A DNA stretch of 27,968 nucleotides from Candidatus Saccharimonadota bacterium (GCA_013816445.1 JACDEK010000002.1:1-27968); one strand, 5' to 3'; counted from the first letter of the stretch, positions 16,147 through 23,071 are shown. The notes: generated by a model from the sequence alone, not told the origin. Numbers and translations are program-made.

Positions 16147-17823
16147 TTAGTGAGCCGCAACCGGGCTTTCGCCTTTTTCTGATTCCAGATTTTTTACATT
16201 TGGTAGACCAAGCGCAACAAAGAAGCTAATGAATGCAAATACTAGAGCAAAGTCTAGACCTCGTTTTACCCCATCAACCACAGCGGTACTTGTAATAGTT
16301 TTTATTTCTTTGACTATCTGTACTGGCACTCCAGCCCCCAGCTGAGGCGATGTACCAAACTCAGTGGCTGAGCTCTGTGCTGCAACAGCCTGACTGATCT
16401 TATCTTTCGCAACAACCGGAATAACCGAACTATTTGTAATGCCTGTAGCTAGGCTAGCAGTCAGTGTCGCAAGCACAACTGCACCAATCACTGCTGAGCC
16501 AAAACTACTACCCAATTGACGAGCCGTACCTGAAATACCACTGGCCTCACCGGCTTGCTGAACAGAAACTGCCGAGAGTGTTAGATTATTAATTTGACTC
16601 TGTACAAAGCCCATAGCCACACCAAACAGAATCAATCCCCAAAGCAAGGCTGGTGTCGTACCGTCAACAGTTATACCCCTGCTAATCAGAAAAATACCCG
16701 CGATTGTCAAACCAAGGCCAAGCTGAATAATACGCTTTGGCGTCATAAACTTTGTGAGCATAATTGCAAATGGACTAGCAATAAATAGACTAATAGAGAG
16801 CGGTAATAGACTATACCCCGTATGCAATGCATCTTGACCACGCACGGCCTGAAAATACACCGGTAGAGCAAATATTAAACCTGTGAGACTCAGCGACATA
16901 ACCATTAAGGTTAAGAGGCCCGAGCTAAACTGCCAGTTACGAAAGATTCTGATTGATACAAGCGGCGTTTTACCCCGAGCCTCGTGACGACGCTCATACC
17001 AAACAAATATCGCTAGCAGTGTGAGACCTAAAATAACGGCAACTGGTGTAATAGAAAGCCCAAATGGCATTGGGTAGCTAGTACTAAACAGGGTAAATAC
17101 TCCTTTCGCCATCCACCAGCCATAAGTTGCAGACTCAATTATGCCAAACACTATTGCAAATAGCCCTGTAGAACTAAGTAAGATTCCAATTCCATCAAGT
17201 TGTTTCTTTTCTTTTGTATCACGTGATTCTTTTAAGAAAAGGAGTGCACCAATTAGCACTAATAATGCAACAAAAATATTAATACGAAATCCCCAACGCC
17301 AGGAATACGTAGTCGTTAGCCAACCACCAAGAATTGGGCCAACCGCACTTGCAGCACCAGCAACACCTCCCCATACACCAAAAGCAATAGCACGTTCTCG
17401 ACCCTTAAAGGTCGCTAGAAGCAAACTAGCCGTTGCCGGCATCATAAGTGCCGCACCAAAGCCTTCAATAATAGCTTCACCAGCAATCATGAGCGGCAAT
17501 CCATGCGAGATTGACGCCAAGAAACTGCCAAAAGCAAAGATTATTGCTCCCAATATAAACATCTTGCGTCGTCCAAATAGATCTCCCAGTCGACCACCAA
17601 AAATAGTAAATGAGGCCAAAACAAGAGCATACAAGGTAATTACCCACTGAATTCCCTGCAAATTAGTGTCAAGATCTTTTATGATTGGTCCTAGACTAAC
17701 ATTTAAAAGTGTTGTATCAATAATTATGATTGCTAATGCTAAACTTAAGACCAATAAACCACCCCATTTTTTTATCAAACCAAGTCGTGACTCACTGATG
17801 CTACTTTTAATTTTTTGCTTCAT
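16147..17823 (-). CDS. MFS drug exporter, DHA2 (EmrB/QacA) family, 14 membrane helices
   Basis: Proton-driven exporter of 558 aa. The N-terminal half has the loop 2-3 motif GRLGDLFGRRKMF (near residue 80) and WVITLYALVLASFTIF. GPILGGWL in helix 5 matches the antiporter motif C. The hydrophobic pattern and length fit the 14-helix DHA2 group. The start is the ATG at 17821-17823, placed 5 nt after GAGGAG; a GTG at 17835 lies inside that ribosome site. The gene overlaps the MarR gene by 17 nt and is followed 22 nt later by the ABC exporter, so all three are likely one operon. Confidence 0.92.
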   Translation of the reverse strand: MKQKIKSSISESRLGLIKKWGGLLVLSLALAIIIIDTTLLNVSLGPIIKDLDTNLQGIQWVITLYALVLASFTIFGGRLGDLFGRRKMFILGAIIFAFGSFLASISHGLPLMIAGEAIIEGFGAALMMPATASLLLATFKGRERAIAFGVWGGVAGAASAVGPILGGWLTTTYSWRWGFRINIFVALLVLIGALLFLKESRDTKEKKQLDGIGILLSSTGLFAIVFGIIESATYGWWMAKGVFTLFSTSYPMPFGLSITPVAVILGLTLLAIFVWYERRHEARGKTPLVSIRIFRNWQFSSGLLTLMVMSLSLTGLIFALPVYFQAVRGQDALHTGYSLLPLSISLFIASPFAIMLTKFMTPKRIIQLGLGLTIAGIFLISRGITVDGTTPALLWGLILFGVAMGFVQSQINNLTLSAVSVQQAGEASGISGTARQLGSSFGSAVIGAVVLATLTASLATGITNSSVIPVVAKDKISQAVAAQSSATEFGTSPQLGAGVPVQIVKEIKTITSTAVVDGVKRGLDFALVFAFISFFVALGLPNVKNLESEKGESPVAAH

Positions 17824-18259
17824 TTTTCTCCTCACTAATTATTATTGACTGCTGAAATCGAACTATTTGCTCTAAAGACTCATCACTAGTATGTGCAAAT
17901 ACATCTGCCAAACGTACTAAAACCGACTCTTTATACTCTATTGTTTGACGCATGCCGTCTGCAGTCAACTGTACATGTACCTGACGCCTATCAGTACCAG
18001 TCTCAACTCTTTCTGCCAAGCCAGACTCTACAATATGCTCTACCAGCTGAGTAGCCGCACTACTACTACTATGCATCACCTGAGCAATTTCTTTTATAGT
18101 CATTTGTTTTTGCTTATAGAGCATATACAGTAAAAGGAGCTGGCTTTTAGGAATATACGGCTGCTTACTTGGGCAAAGTACACTTGAACCGATCAGCCGA
18201 ACAAACGGATGAAAGCTTTCTATATAGTCTTGTAATAATAATTTGCGTTTAGTATTCAT
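17807..18259 (-). CDS. MarR-family transcriptional regulator
   Basis: A 150-aa winged-helix protein. The recognition region reads MTIKEIAQVMHSSSSAATQLVEHIVESGLAERV, followed by the wing ETGTDRRQVHVQLTADGM (residues about 95-113), which carries the family's D-R-R signature. Terminal helices would dimerise. It overlaps the MFS gene, so it probably represses its own operon and is released by a small toxic ligand. No Shine-Dalgarno precedes the ATG at 18257-18259. The operator is not evident. Confidence 0.9.
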   Translation of the reverse strand: MNTKRKLLLQDYIESFHPFVRLIGSSVLCPSKQPYIPKSQLLLLYMLYKQKQMTIKEIAQVMHSSSSAATQLVEHIVESGLAERVETGTDRRQVHVQLTADGMRQTIEYKESVLVRLADVFAHTSDESLEQIVRFQQSIIISEEKNEAKN

Positions 18260-18298
18260 TTTTAGCCATTTTGAAATAATTTAGATTAGATACTTATT

Positions 18299-18328
18299 AT
18301 ATTAGCAACTTACATATATATACGTCAA
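18299..18328 (-). promoter_or_regulatory. Promoter of the MarR-MFS-ABC operon
   Basis: Minus-strand TTGACG, an 18-nt spacer and TAATAT with a TGC extension, about 40 nt upstream of the MarR ATG. The spacer is an alternating TA run. A MarR operator would be expected to overlap this, but I see no clean palindrome. Confidence 0.55.
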
Positions 18329-18352
18329 CACATTGTACGCTTTATTATTAAT

Positions 18353-18381
18353 AAAAAATCTCCTTCACAAAAATGAAGGAG
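18353..18381 (-). terminator. Terminator after the small membrane protein genes
   Basis: Minus-strand CTCCTTCA - TTTTTG - TGAAGGAG followed by ATTTTTTATT. It lies about 15 nt past the stop of the small gene ending at 18396 and separates it from the MarR promoter. Confidence 0.85.
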
Positions 18382-18395
18382 GTAGATTACCATCG

Positions 18396-18581
18396 TTACC
18401 CACCATTACCTGATGGATCACTGAGTGTAGACATCATGCTGATATATACGAGGCCGAATACAATTACTACAATCAAAATAACACAGATAACAGTGCAGAT
18501 ATTTTCTAGGGTTTTTGTAATTCTTGGGTATTTTGTAACAAAATTTATCTTTTTTTTCAATGAGAAGTTGTTTTGCACCAT
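18396..18581 (-). CDS. Small single-span membrane protein, start or frame uncertain
   Basis: Not recognised. The 61-aa frame has a basic N-terminus (LKKKINFVTKYPRITK), one hydrophobic span TVICVILIVVIVFGLVYISM and a short Gly/Ser tail. Its ATG lacks a ribosome site. A strong AAGGAGG instead serves an ATG at 18598-18600 in another frame. The two frames meet at a run of eight A near 18550-18557. Loss of one A would join them into one protein of about 67 aa. Either the short form is made, or slippage or a homopolymer sequence error is involved. It follows the 66-aa membrane protein gene closely and ends at a good terminator. Confidence 0.5.
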   Translation of the reverse strand: MVQNNFSLKKKINFVTKYPRITKTLENICTVICVILIVVIVFGLVYISMMSTLSDPSGNGG

Positions 18582-18603
18582 AAGGATGAAAGAGCATCAT
18601 TCT

Positions 18604-18804
18604 TTAGCCTCCTTGCCAGTGATTGACAACAAATACAGCTAGAAGAAAATCTAGAACAAGACAACCAACTCCTATAGAACGATATGAGAAATCACTCAGT
18701 CTAAAATGACGATTTTTTTCAATCAGTTTTACAGACATCCTCCAAGATACAAAGAATATCACAACAAATACTACCAAAGTTAAAAGGTAGGCAGCTTTGT
18801 TCAT
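18604..18804 (-). CDS. Small two-span membrane protein, 66 aa
   Basis: Not recognised. Two hydrophobic helices (AYLLTLVVFVVIFFVSW, residues 5-21, and IGVGCLVLDFLLAVFVV, residues 44-60) are joined by a charged loop rich in Lys and Arg. The start is set by AGGAG 5 nt before the ATG. It has a TATAAT at 18854-18859 and heads a two-gene unit with the membrane protein ending at 18396. Topology suggests a hairpin in the inner membrane; no function can be assigned. Confidence 0.7.
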   Translation of the reverse strand: MNKAAYLLTLVVFVVIFFVSWRMSVKLIEKNRHFRLSDFSYRSIGVGCLVLDFLLAVFVVNHWQGG

Positions 18805-18853
18805 TGTTGCTCCTAAAAGTCTAGGTACAGAAGATCAATCGTTACTCTAGCAT

Positions 18854-18859
18854 ATTATA
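18854..18859 (-). promoter_or_regulatory. -10 box (TATAAT) of the small membrane protein genes
   Basis: Minus-strand TATAAT with a weak -35 (GTTTAA, 17-nt spacer), about 50 nt upstream of the ATG at 18804. Confidence 0.5.
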
Positions 18860-18896
18860 GTTGTTTTTGCAATGTTTTAAACTGTGGTGAAAGCTA

Positions 18897-19400
18897 CTAT
18901 TGCTGTAGTTGATTAAGTTGCGCTGGAGAAGTCTGTTGTTGAGGTTGAAGATCTGCACCTGTTCCCGTAGGGTTATCAGCTGGTGTAGTGGAAGGTTGTG
19001 GATTAGTAGTACTACTGCCGGTTGTTGGCCCCAAACTATCTCCACTAGCTTCATTCACCTTAAGGAGTTGCTCTTGAGCAGCTTTTTGAGTCTCTAGAGT
19101 AGCTTGCTGAGCTTTTCCATATATAAACCAAAGTAAGCCAAGCATCAAAATAACGACTACACCTAAGGCGATAATCAAACCCTTTTGCCCAATTACCTCT
19201 CTAGGAGGATTTTCTGAAAGCATTTCATCTACACCTACAGTTTCTTTAGGTGTAGTATGTTGTGGCTTCTTAGTTGGCTTTACAGTCTTATTAGATGCTT
19301 GTGTGATATTTTTACTTGGTGACTCTGTACTTCGAATCGTCTGTTTAGAAACTCGCTTATTGGCTTGCTTGCGTTTTTTCGCCTTAGATTTTTTTGCCAT
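18897..19400 (-). CDS. Bitopic membrane protein with basic N-tail and Gln/Pro/Thr-rich outer tail
   Basis: Not recognised. The 167-aa protein begins with a strongly basic cytoplasmic tail (KKSKAKKRKQANKRVSKQ). A linker leads to one membrane span at about residues 74-96 (GLIIALGVVVILMLGLLWFIYG). The outer part of about 70 residues has a short AQQATLETQKAAQEQLLKV helix and then a disordered Thr/Pro/Gln-rich tail with repeated PQQ/QLQ pieces. AGGAGG lies 4 nt before the ATG. It is divergent from the gene at 19528. The basic tail could touch nucleic acid or ribosomes and the outer tail could sit in the wall; both are guesses. Confidence 0.75.
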   Translation of the reverse strand: MAKKSKAKKRKQANKRVSKQTIRSTESPSKNITQASNKTVKPTKKPQHTTPKETVGVDEMLSENPPREVIGQKGLIIALGVVVILMLGLLWFIYGKAQQATLETQKAAQEQLLKVNEASGDSLGPTTGSSTTNPQPSTTPADNPTGTGADLQPQQQTSPAQLNQLQQ

Positions 19401-19527
19401 AGTCCTCCTGATTTAATGTATGAGATTGGGTATATTTACCAGTATATCATCTTTACTTTTGACCTGCATAAGAGTATAACTAGTATTCTGAAAGTGTACC
19501 TACAAAACATAGCCCTAAAGGAGGGTA

Positions 19528-19956
19528 GTGAACGATATTAACCAAGTTGCCCAGAAAGCTCTTGATATATACCGAGGTATCTGCAAAGAACAAGGCAAAA
19601 ACGAAATTTACGTTTTTTTTGCGAGCCGACCCCTATCAGATCGAGGTATGCGACACTATGACGCCGAAAGGGCCTATGCTCACCTCAAGCGTCTTGGGCT
19701 CGTCACTTCACTAAAATGCGAGAGTGGTAAAAAATATTACCACCTGCACATTGAGCCGAACAAATCTGTTCTTGAACGAATAGCTGAGATGAGGTCAATT
19801 AAGCAGTCACAATCCATCCAAGAGCAAGATCCAACCAGAGAACAATTCTTACATGATCAAATTACTCTTCATTATATTGAAATTGCCCGTATTCAGGCAG
19901 AGCTCGATCAGCTAGAATATAAGAAAAACTATCCTGTACTTACTTCTCCCACTTGA
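19528..19956 (+). CDS. Hypothetical protein, 142 aa, possible winged-helix N-terminus
   Basis: Not recognised. The start is GTG at 19528 after AAAGGAGG with a tight 3-nt gap. Residues 1-75 look like a helix-rich DNA-binding fold: HYDAERAYAHLKRLGLVTSLKCESGKKYYHLHI resembles a recognition helix followed by a beta wing. Residues 90-135 form a charged helix or coiled coil (EQFLHDQITLHYIEIARIQAELDQLEYKKN). This suggests a small dimeric regulator. It is a lone plus-strand gene, ended by a terminator over its stop. The winged-helix reading is inference. Confidence 0.7.
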   Translation: MNDINQVAQKALDIYRGICKEQGKNEIYVFFASRPLSDRGMRHYDAERAYAHLKRLGLVTSLKCESGKKYYHLHIEPNKSVLERIAEMRSIKQSQSIQEQDPTREQFLHDQITLHYIEIARIQAELDQLEYKKNYPVLTSPT

Positions 19957-19973
19957 AAAGGTGGGATTTTTAT
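19947..19973 (+). terminator. Terminator overlapping the stop of the 142-aa plus-strand gene
   Basis: TCCCACTT - GAAA - AGGTGGGA followed by TTTTTATTT. The TGA stop (19954-19956) lies at the top of the stem and loop. Confidence 0.85.
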
Positions 19974-19981
19974 TTCTAACT

Positions 19982-20013
19982 AAAAAATCCCCTATTCTTA
20001 TGCAAATAAGGGA
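19982..20013 (-). terminator. Terminator of the 77-aa membrane protein gene
   Basis: Minus-strand TCCCTTATT - TGCATAAG - AATAGGGGA followed by TTTTTTA. It is back to back with the plus-strand terminator at 19947. Confidence 0.7.
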
Positions 20014-20045
20014 AACACCAGTAGATATACTCCTAATTACAGAGT

Positions 20046-20279
20046 TTAGCTAAAAAAGTTGATTTGCACATGTAAGGCCCCAAAAAGAATACACAGAGCA
20101 GCTACACTCCAATAAACTATCACGAACCCCAATACTGCTAGAATATCACCTTTTTTATCTGCTGTTGGGCTACGCCAAGCAAATACTGGCAAAATACAAG
20201 TTAGAATAACCAAAACAATAGCTAGTATCAACCACATCCATTCACCAGTTTGCCAAGTATCTTGCGAAAACGTAAGCAT
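20046..20279 (-). CDS. Small two-span membrane protein, 77 aa
   Basis: Not recognised. Hydrophobic helices at about residues 14-34 (MWLILAIVLVILTCILPVFAW) and 47-68 (ILAVLGFVIVYWSVAALCILFG) flank a charged loop (RSPTADKKGD), giving a membrane hairpin. TGGAGG lies 6 nt before the ATG. A TGG-TATAAA box at 20331-20336 may be its promoter, and it has its own terminator. It resembles in size and layout the small membrane proteins at 18396-18804, but I see no clear sequence likeness. Confidence 0.7.
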   Translation of the reverse strand: MLTFSQDTWQTGEWMWLILAIVLVILTCILPVFAWRSPTADKKGDILAVLGFVIVYWSVAALCILFGALHVQINFFS

Positions 20280-20330
20280 TATGGCCTCCAGGCTATTTAT
20301 TGATAGAAGGTGCAGGTAAAACTATATTTA

Positions 20331-20336
20331 TTTATA
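20331..20336 (-). promoter_or_regulatory. Extended -10 (TGG-TATAAA) of the 77-aa gene
   Basis: Minus-strand TGGTATAAA about 50 nt upstream of the ATG. No good -35. The 20280-20606 gap otherwise holds only AT-rich sequence, the plus-strand promoter at 20458 and its leader. Confidence 0.4.
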
Positions 20337-20457
20337 CCATATATACACTTATCTTAAAACACATTATATTATGTATTTTCGGCTATTTTTGACCCTGTCA
20401 AGCATAGGTAATATGTATAATCCAACCTGTTGAAGACATTTCTTTGCCTCAAAAGCA

Positions 20458-20486
20458 TTGACATATACGCTTATGCTTGGTATAAT
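20458..20486 (+). promoter_or_regulatory. Perfect consensus sigma-70 promoter (TTGACA-17-TATAAT)
   Basis: TTGACA at 20458-20463, a 17-nt spacer and TATAAT at 20481-20486. It is the only perfect two-box consensus that I found in the window. It drives the secreted APF-like gene and predicts very high expression, with a start near 20493. Confidence 0.85.
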
Positions 20487-20492
20487 ACTTCG

Positions 20493-20606
20493 CGTTCTGT
20501 GGAGAACGGTCGATTCTATCCCCCACCAGAACAGCACATTACTATTTAACAGAAAGGATACGACGCTATATTCAACCCGCATCTCGAATCAATTTCGAGA
20601 TAACGT
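20493..20606 (+). promoter_or_regulatory. Structured 5' leader of the secreted APF-like gene
   Basis: The leader of about 114 nt holds two hairpins. The first pairs GTTCTGTGG (20494-20502) with CCACCAGAAC (20523-20532, one bulged C). The second, ATCTCGAA - TCAAT - TTCGAGAT (20581-20601), ends 5 nt before the ATG, where a ribosome site should be. A purine stretch AGAAAGGA lies about 50 nt upstream. This may be a stability or translation-control element. I do not recognise it as a known riboswitch. Confidence 0.5.
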
Positions 20607-21200
20607 ATGAACATTATGCGCATCATTTCTCAAGCAGTAATCGCCTTGGCGATTGTTGCAAAACAGGTGTTAGCCCCGGTACAAATTCCTTTCACCGAAA
20701 CAGCCAAAGCTGACGAAGCTACAACTGTCGTACCAAGTAACTACACATTGACAATCAATACAGCTAAGCCAAACGCTCTTGAGCTTAAAGCTACTAAAGG
20801 TAGTTTCGATACAGAAATCGTAACTCCCCTAAGAGCTGCTCAAGCTGCTAAAGCTGCCGCTGAGGCTCAAGCACAAGCTGCTGAGCAGGCTGCTGCCGCT
20901 GCCCGTGCTACACAAGTAGCCCGTGTTAGTGCCGCTCCTGTTGCAGTTCCTGCCCTTACGGGTAGTGATGCCGAATACAAGCTATACATTTACAACCACG
21001 AATCTGGTAATAACCCTACCAGAGCCAACGGTTCGGGATGTTTAGGTTTAGGTCAGGCTTGTCCTGGTTCTAAATTGCTTGCTGTATGTCCTACCCTTGA
21101 CTACGCTTGTGAAGATGCATTCTTTACAAACTACGCTATACGTAGATATGGTAGTTGGGCTGGTGCCTACACCTACTGGTTATCTCACCATAACTGGTAA
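20607..21200 (+). CDS. Secreted lysozyme/APF-like protein (predicted lytic transglycosylase fold)
   Basis: The 197-aa protein has an N-terminal signal segment (MRIISQAVIALAIVAKQVL) with a possible cleavage site after AKA (residues 33-35). A linker rich in Ala and Gln follows (about residues 77-115), then a C-terminal domain at about 125-197. This domain contains YNHESGNNPTRANGSGCLGLGQ and ends RRYGSWAGAYTYWLSHHNW, the pattern of aggregation-promoting-factor and resuscitation/transglycosylase-like domains. Glu132 would be the catalytic acid. Four cysteines (C145, C152, C161, C168) could form two disulfides outside the cell. A perfect promoter suggests abundance. It could reshape its own wall or act on a partner cell. 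Enzymatic activity is inference, and no Shine-Dalgarno is seen. Confidence 0.85.
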   Translation: MNIMRIISQAVIALAIVAKQVLAPVQIPFTETAKADEATTVVPSNYTLTINTAKPNALELKATKGSFDTEIVTPLRAAQAAKAAAEAQAQAAEQAAAAARATQVARVSAAPVAVPALTGSDAEYKLYIYNHESGNNPTRANGSGCLGLGQACPGSKLLAVCPTLDYACEDAFFTNYAIRRYGSWAGAYTYWLSHHNW

Positions 21201-21264
21201 GCAAACCTTGTCTCTCGGTAATACGCTGATCCTCCACAATACTATTCTTTAATCGAGTAGTAGC

Positions 21265-21292
21265 AAAAAGCCCTCTTTATTGAGGGCTTTTT
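21265..21292 (+). terminator. Terminator of the APF-like gene (bidirectional look)
   Basis: AAAAAGCCCTC - TTTATT - GAGGGCTTTTT, a strong stem with T tract, 65 nt past the stop. Confidence 0.9.
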
Positions 21293-21297
21293 GTGTA

Positions 21298-21325
21298 AAT
21301 AAAATCCCTCCTCAATGAGGAGGGA
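21298..21325 (-). terminator. Terminator overlapping the stop of the 142-aa minus-strand gene
   Basis: Minus-strand TCCCTCCTC - ATT - GAGGAGGGA followed by TTTTATTT. It includes the last codons and the TGA stop (21312-21314) of the gene. Confidence 0.8.
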
Positions 21326-21740
21326 TGTAGAGACTCGTGGTTGGTGCTAAAGTTGTAGTATCTGGTGGGTCGCAGAAAAAATACGTCGGGTCAGGTAGAG
21401 ACTGAATGGGCGTAAAGGTTTTATCTTGTACCTTGCCCACCTGAAAGAAATCACTGTATTCATTCAGAGTAAACTGACCCGTGCAACCACGATATTTGAC
21501 GATTGCGGTATGCTTATCTACATTAACTACAACTGGAGTAATACCCTGCGCCTGCAGTTGATCTTGGGCGCGTAAGGTTGGTCCCCGCGCCGATCCCATC
21601 CAGAGGGAAGCTATAATTATTACACTACCAATAAATATGTCTACATCCTCGTCAACTACTAAACTTATAATAAAAATAGCCGATCCAATTATGAGCACAG
21701 CCAACTCTCCGAAGCCAAAACTTATTTCGGCAAACAACAT
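21312..21740 (-). CDS. Hypothetical membrane protein with small outer or cytoplasmic domain, 142 aa
   Basis: Not recognised. Two hydrophobic segments (residues 6-27 and 32-48: FGELAVLIIGSAIFIISLVV, DIFIGSVIIIASLWMG) anchor the N-terminus. Residues 60-115 look like a small beta domain (VVVNVDKHTAIVKYRGCTGQFTL...), and the tail is Thr/Pro-rich. The layout recalls NfeD-like proteins (membrane helices plus OB-like domain) but no motif confirms it. GAGAGGTGA precedes the ATG. It is convergent with the APF-like gene and downstream of the GNAT gene on the same strand. Confidence 0.7.
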   Translation of the reverse strand: MLFAEISFGFGELAVLIIGSAIFIISLVVDEDVDIFIGSVIIIASLWMGSARGPTLRAQDQLQAQGITPVVVNVDKHTAIVKYRGCTGQFTLNEYSDFFQVGKVQDKTFTPIQSLPDPTYFFCDPPDTTTLAPTTSLYIPPH

Positions 21741-21808
21741 TGCTCACCTCTCTAACTTAGGACACTATAAGGTGCAAATGTGGCTAGGTTTGATTATATC
21801 ACAAGGAT

Positions 21809-22231
21809 CTAGAAAAACTTAGAAAATTGAATCCAGTCTTCGCCCTGATGATGTCTTTTGAGCATACCTTCTGGCTCATAGCCCATAGCCTGATAAAAGC
21901 GTGAGGCTTGCCAGGTTTTGCCCGTTATAAGATACATCTTATGTGCACCTGCCTCCTTAGCAATGTGTTCAGCCTCTACTACCAACTGTTTGCCAATACC
22001 CTGTCTATGGCGATTTTGGTCTACCAGTAAACCCTCAATCTTAGCTACACCACCTTTGATATTCATATCGAGTATACCCACGATTTTACCTTTATCTTCA
22101 GCTTGCAATAGATAGGGAGCTTTATCCCAATTAATATCATGACCAAAGTGCTCAGTGTCTTGCACGCTCCATTGTTGTTTTTCAAATGTTTCAAATTCAG
22201 GGGTTTTTTGAGTAACTTGTGTAATATTCAT
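21809..22231 (-). CDS. GNAT-family N-acetyltransferase
   Basis: Transfers an acyl group from acetyl-CoA to an amine; the substrate is unknown. The 140-aa protein shows the GNAT core: GLLVDQNRHRQGIGKQLVVEAEHIAKEAG, whose RQGIGKQL is the Q/RxxGxG/A pyrophosphate-binding loop (near residue 80). The strand MYLITGKTWQASRFYQAMGYEPEG is the usual motif B region. The ATG at 22229-22231 has no Shine-Dalgarno; an extended -10 lies 7 nt upstream, so a leaderless start is likely. Confidence 0.9.
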   Translation of the reverse strand: MNITQVTQKTPEFETFEKQQWSVQDTEHFGHDINWDKAPYLLQAEDKGKIVGILDMNIKGGVAKIEGLLVDQNRHRQGIGKQLVVEAEHIAKEAGAHKMYLITGKTWQASRFYQAMGYEPEGMLKRHHQGEDWIQFSKFF

Positions 22232-22238
22232 AATAACT

Positions 22239-22244
22239 ATTCTA
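22239..22244 (-). promoter_or_regulatory. Extended -10 box of the GNAT gene (TGG-TAGAAT), leaderless
   Basis: Minus-strand TTCTGGTAGAATA, 7 nt before the ATG. It matches the secA box (TTCTGGTATAATA) in sequence and spacing. No -35 is evident. Confidence 0.5.
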
Positions 22245-22276
22245 CCAGAATTATCTTATGCTTGCTTTTTTATCAT

Positions 22277-22282
22277 TATAAT
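22277..22282 (+). promoter_or_regulatory. -10 box of the PRTase gene (TATAAT)
   Basis: TATAAT about 44 nt before the ATG of the phosphoribosyltransferase gene. A GAGATAATTCTC dyad follows at 22284-22295 and could bind a regulator. The -35 is unclear. Confidence 0.4.
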
Positions 22283-22325
22283 TGAGATAATTCTCTATGA
22301 TTCGCACCTACTTTAGGAGATAAAA

Positions 22326-23063
22326 ATGAACACCGCACAAGCACTCGAGCTCGTTCATAACTATGGTTGTCGCGTATTTGAAGCTGAGCATTTTGTCTAT
22401 AAATCTGGTATGCATGGGCCAGCCTACATCAACGTTGACCCAGTTCTTTACAAGCCATCTGCCATTGAGGCGATTGCCAAATTACTTGCAGAACCCTATC
22501 TACCGTTTGCTGACGACGAGATTGAAGTTGTTGCTGACCCAGCTGTTGGCGCTATTCCTTTTGGGCACGACACAGCCCAGGCACTGACTCAGGGCTATCA
22601 GCCATATTACAAAATGATGTACGACTATCAGTCAGCTAAACGAACCTTTGGTGTTTTGCATGTATTTGCCGAAAAACACAAGCAGCCAGATGGTAGCGAG
22701 ACATTTCAGCTAGATCGAACGGGATTTGCAGAGGTATGTAAGGGCAAGAATGTGTTGGTTGTAGAAGATATTCTCAATTCTGGCACAAGCACTCGTGGAG
22801 TTATTGAATGCGTACGAGCAGCCGGCGGCATCGTCATAGGTGTCAGTTGTTTTGTAAACCGTGGCGGAGTTACTGCTGAGTCATTGAGTGTCAACCAACT
22901 CAACGCTATCATAGATATCAATATGGTGCAGTATGAGGCATCGGGGTGTCCACTCTGCCAATCTAACGTACCAATCGTTGCTGATGCCGCACTTGGTAAG
23001 GGTAGTGATTTTGCCGAAAAGCACCCTGATTATGTCGGTGGGTTCAAATACTTACTAGATTAG
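22326..23063 (+). CDS. pyrE: Orotate phosphoribosyltransferase-like enzyme
   Basis: Joins a base to PRPP; OPRTs make orotidine monophosphate. The 245-aa protein has the PRPP loop VLVVEDILNSGTSTRG near residue 140. The N-terminal segment FEAEHFVYKSGMHGPAYINVDP resembles the OPRT hood and flexible region. It is longer than E. coli PyrE (213 aa) and has a C-terminal CPLC motif (residue about 208) before VPIVADAALGKG. AGGAG lies 7 nt before the ATG. No other pyrimidine gene is near, so the base used could be orotate or a salvaged one. The family is sure, the substrate less so. Confidence 0.85.
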   Translation: MNTAQALELVHNYGCRVFEAEHFVYKSGMHGPAYINVDPVLYKPSAIEAIAKLLAEPYLPFADDEIEVVADPAVGAIPFGHDTAQALTQGYQPYYKMMYDYQSAKRTFGVLHVFAEKHKQPDGSETFQLDRTGFAEVCKGKNVLVVEDILNSGTSTRGVIECVRAAGGIVIGVSCFVNRGGVTAESLSVNQLNAIIDINMVQYEASGCPLCQSNVPIVADAALGKGSDFAEKHPDYVGGFKYLLD

Positions 23064-23071
23064 TTGTTTCT

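Noticed and set aside
17141..17650. Open frame of 169 codons on the plus strand
   Set aside because: It is antisense to the MFS exporter gene, has no ribosome site, and its product is Ser/Pro/Lys-rich without any family likeness.
17824..17835. GTG start 12 nt upstream for the MFS gene
   Set aside because: The GTG is part of the GAGGAG ribosome site that serves the ATG at 17823.
18360..18381. AAGGAGG at 18376-18382 as a plus-strand ribosome site for a small gene
   Set aside because: It is the right arm of a terminator hairpin and no ATG follows with coding-like sequence.
20364..20582. 72-codon minus-strand frame
   Set aside because: It covers the perfect promoter and structured leader of the APF-like gene and has no ribosome site, so it is chance.
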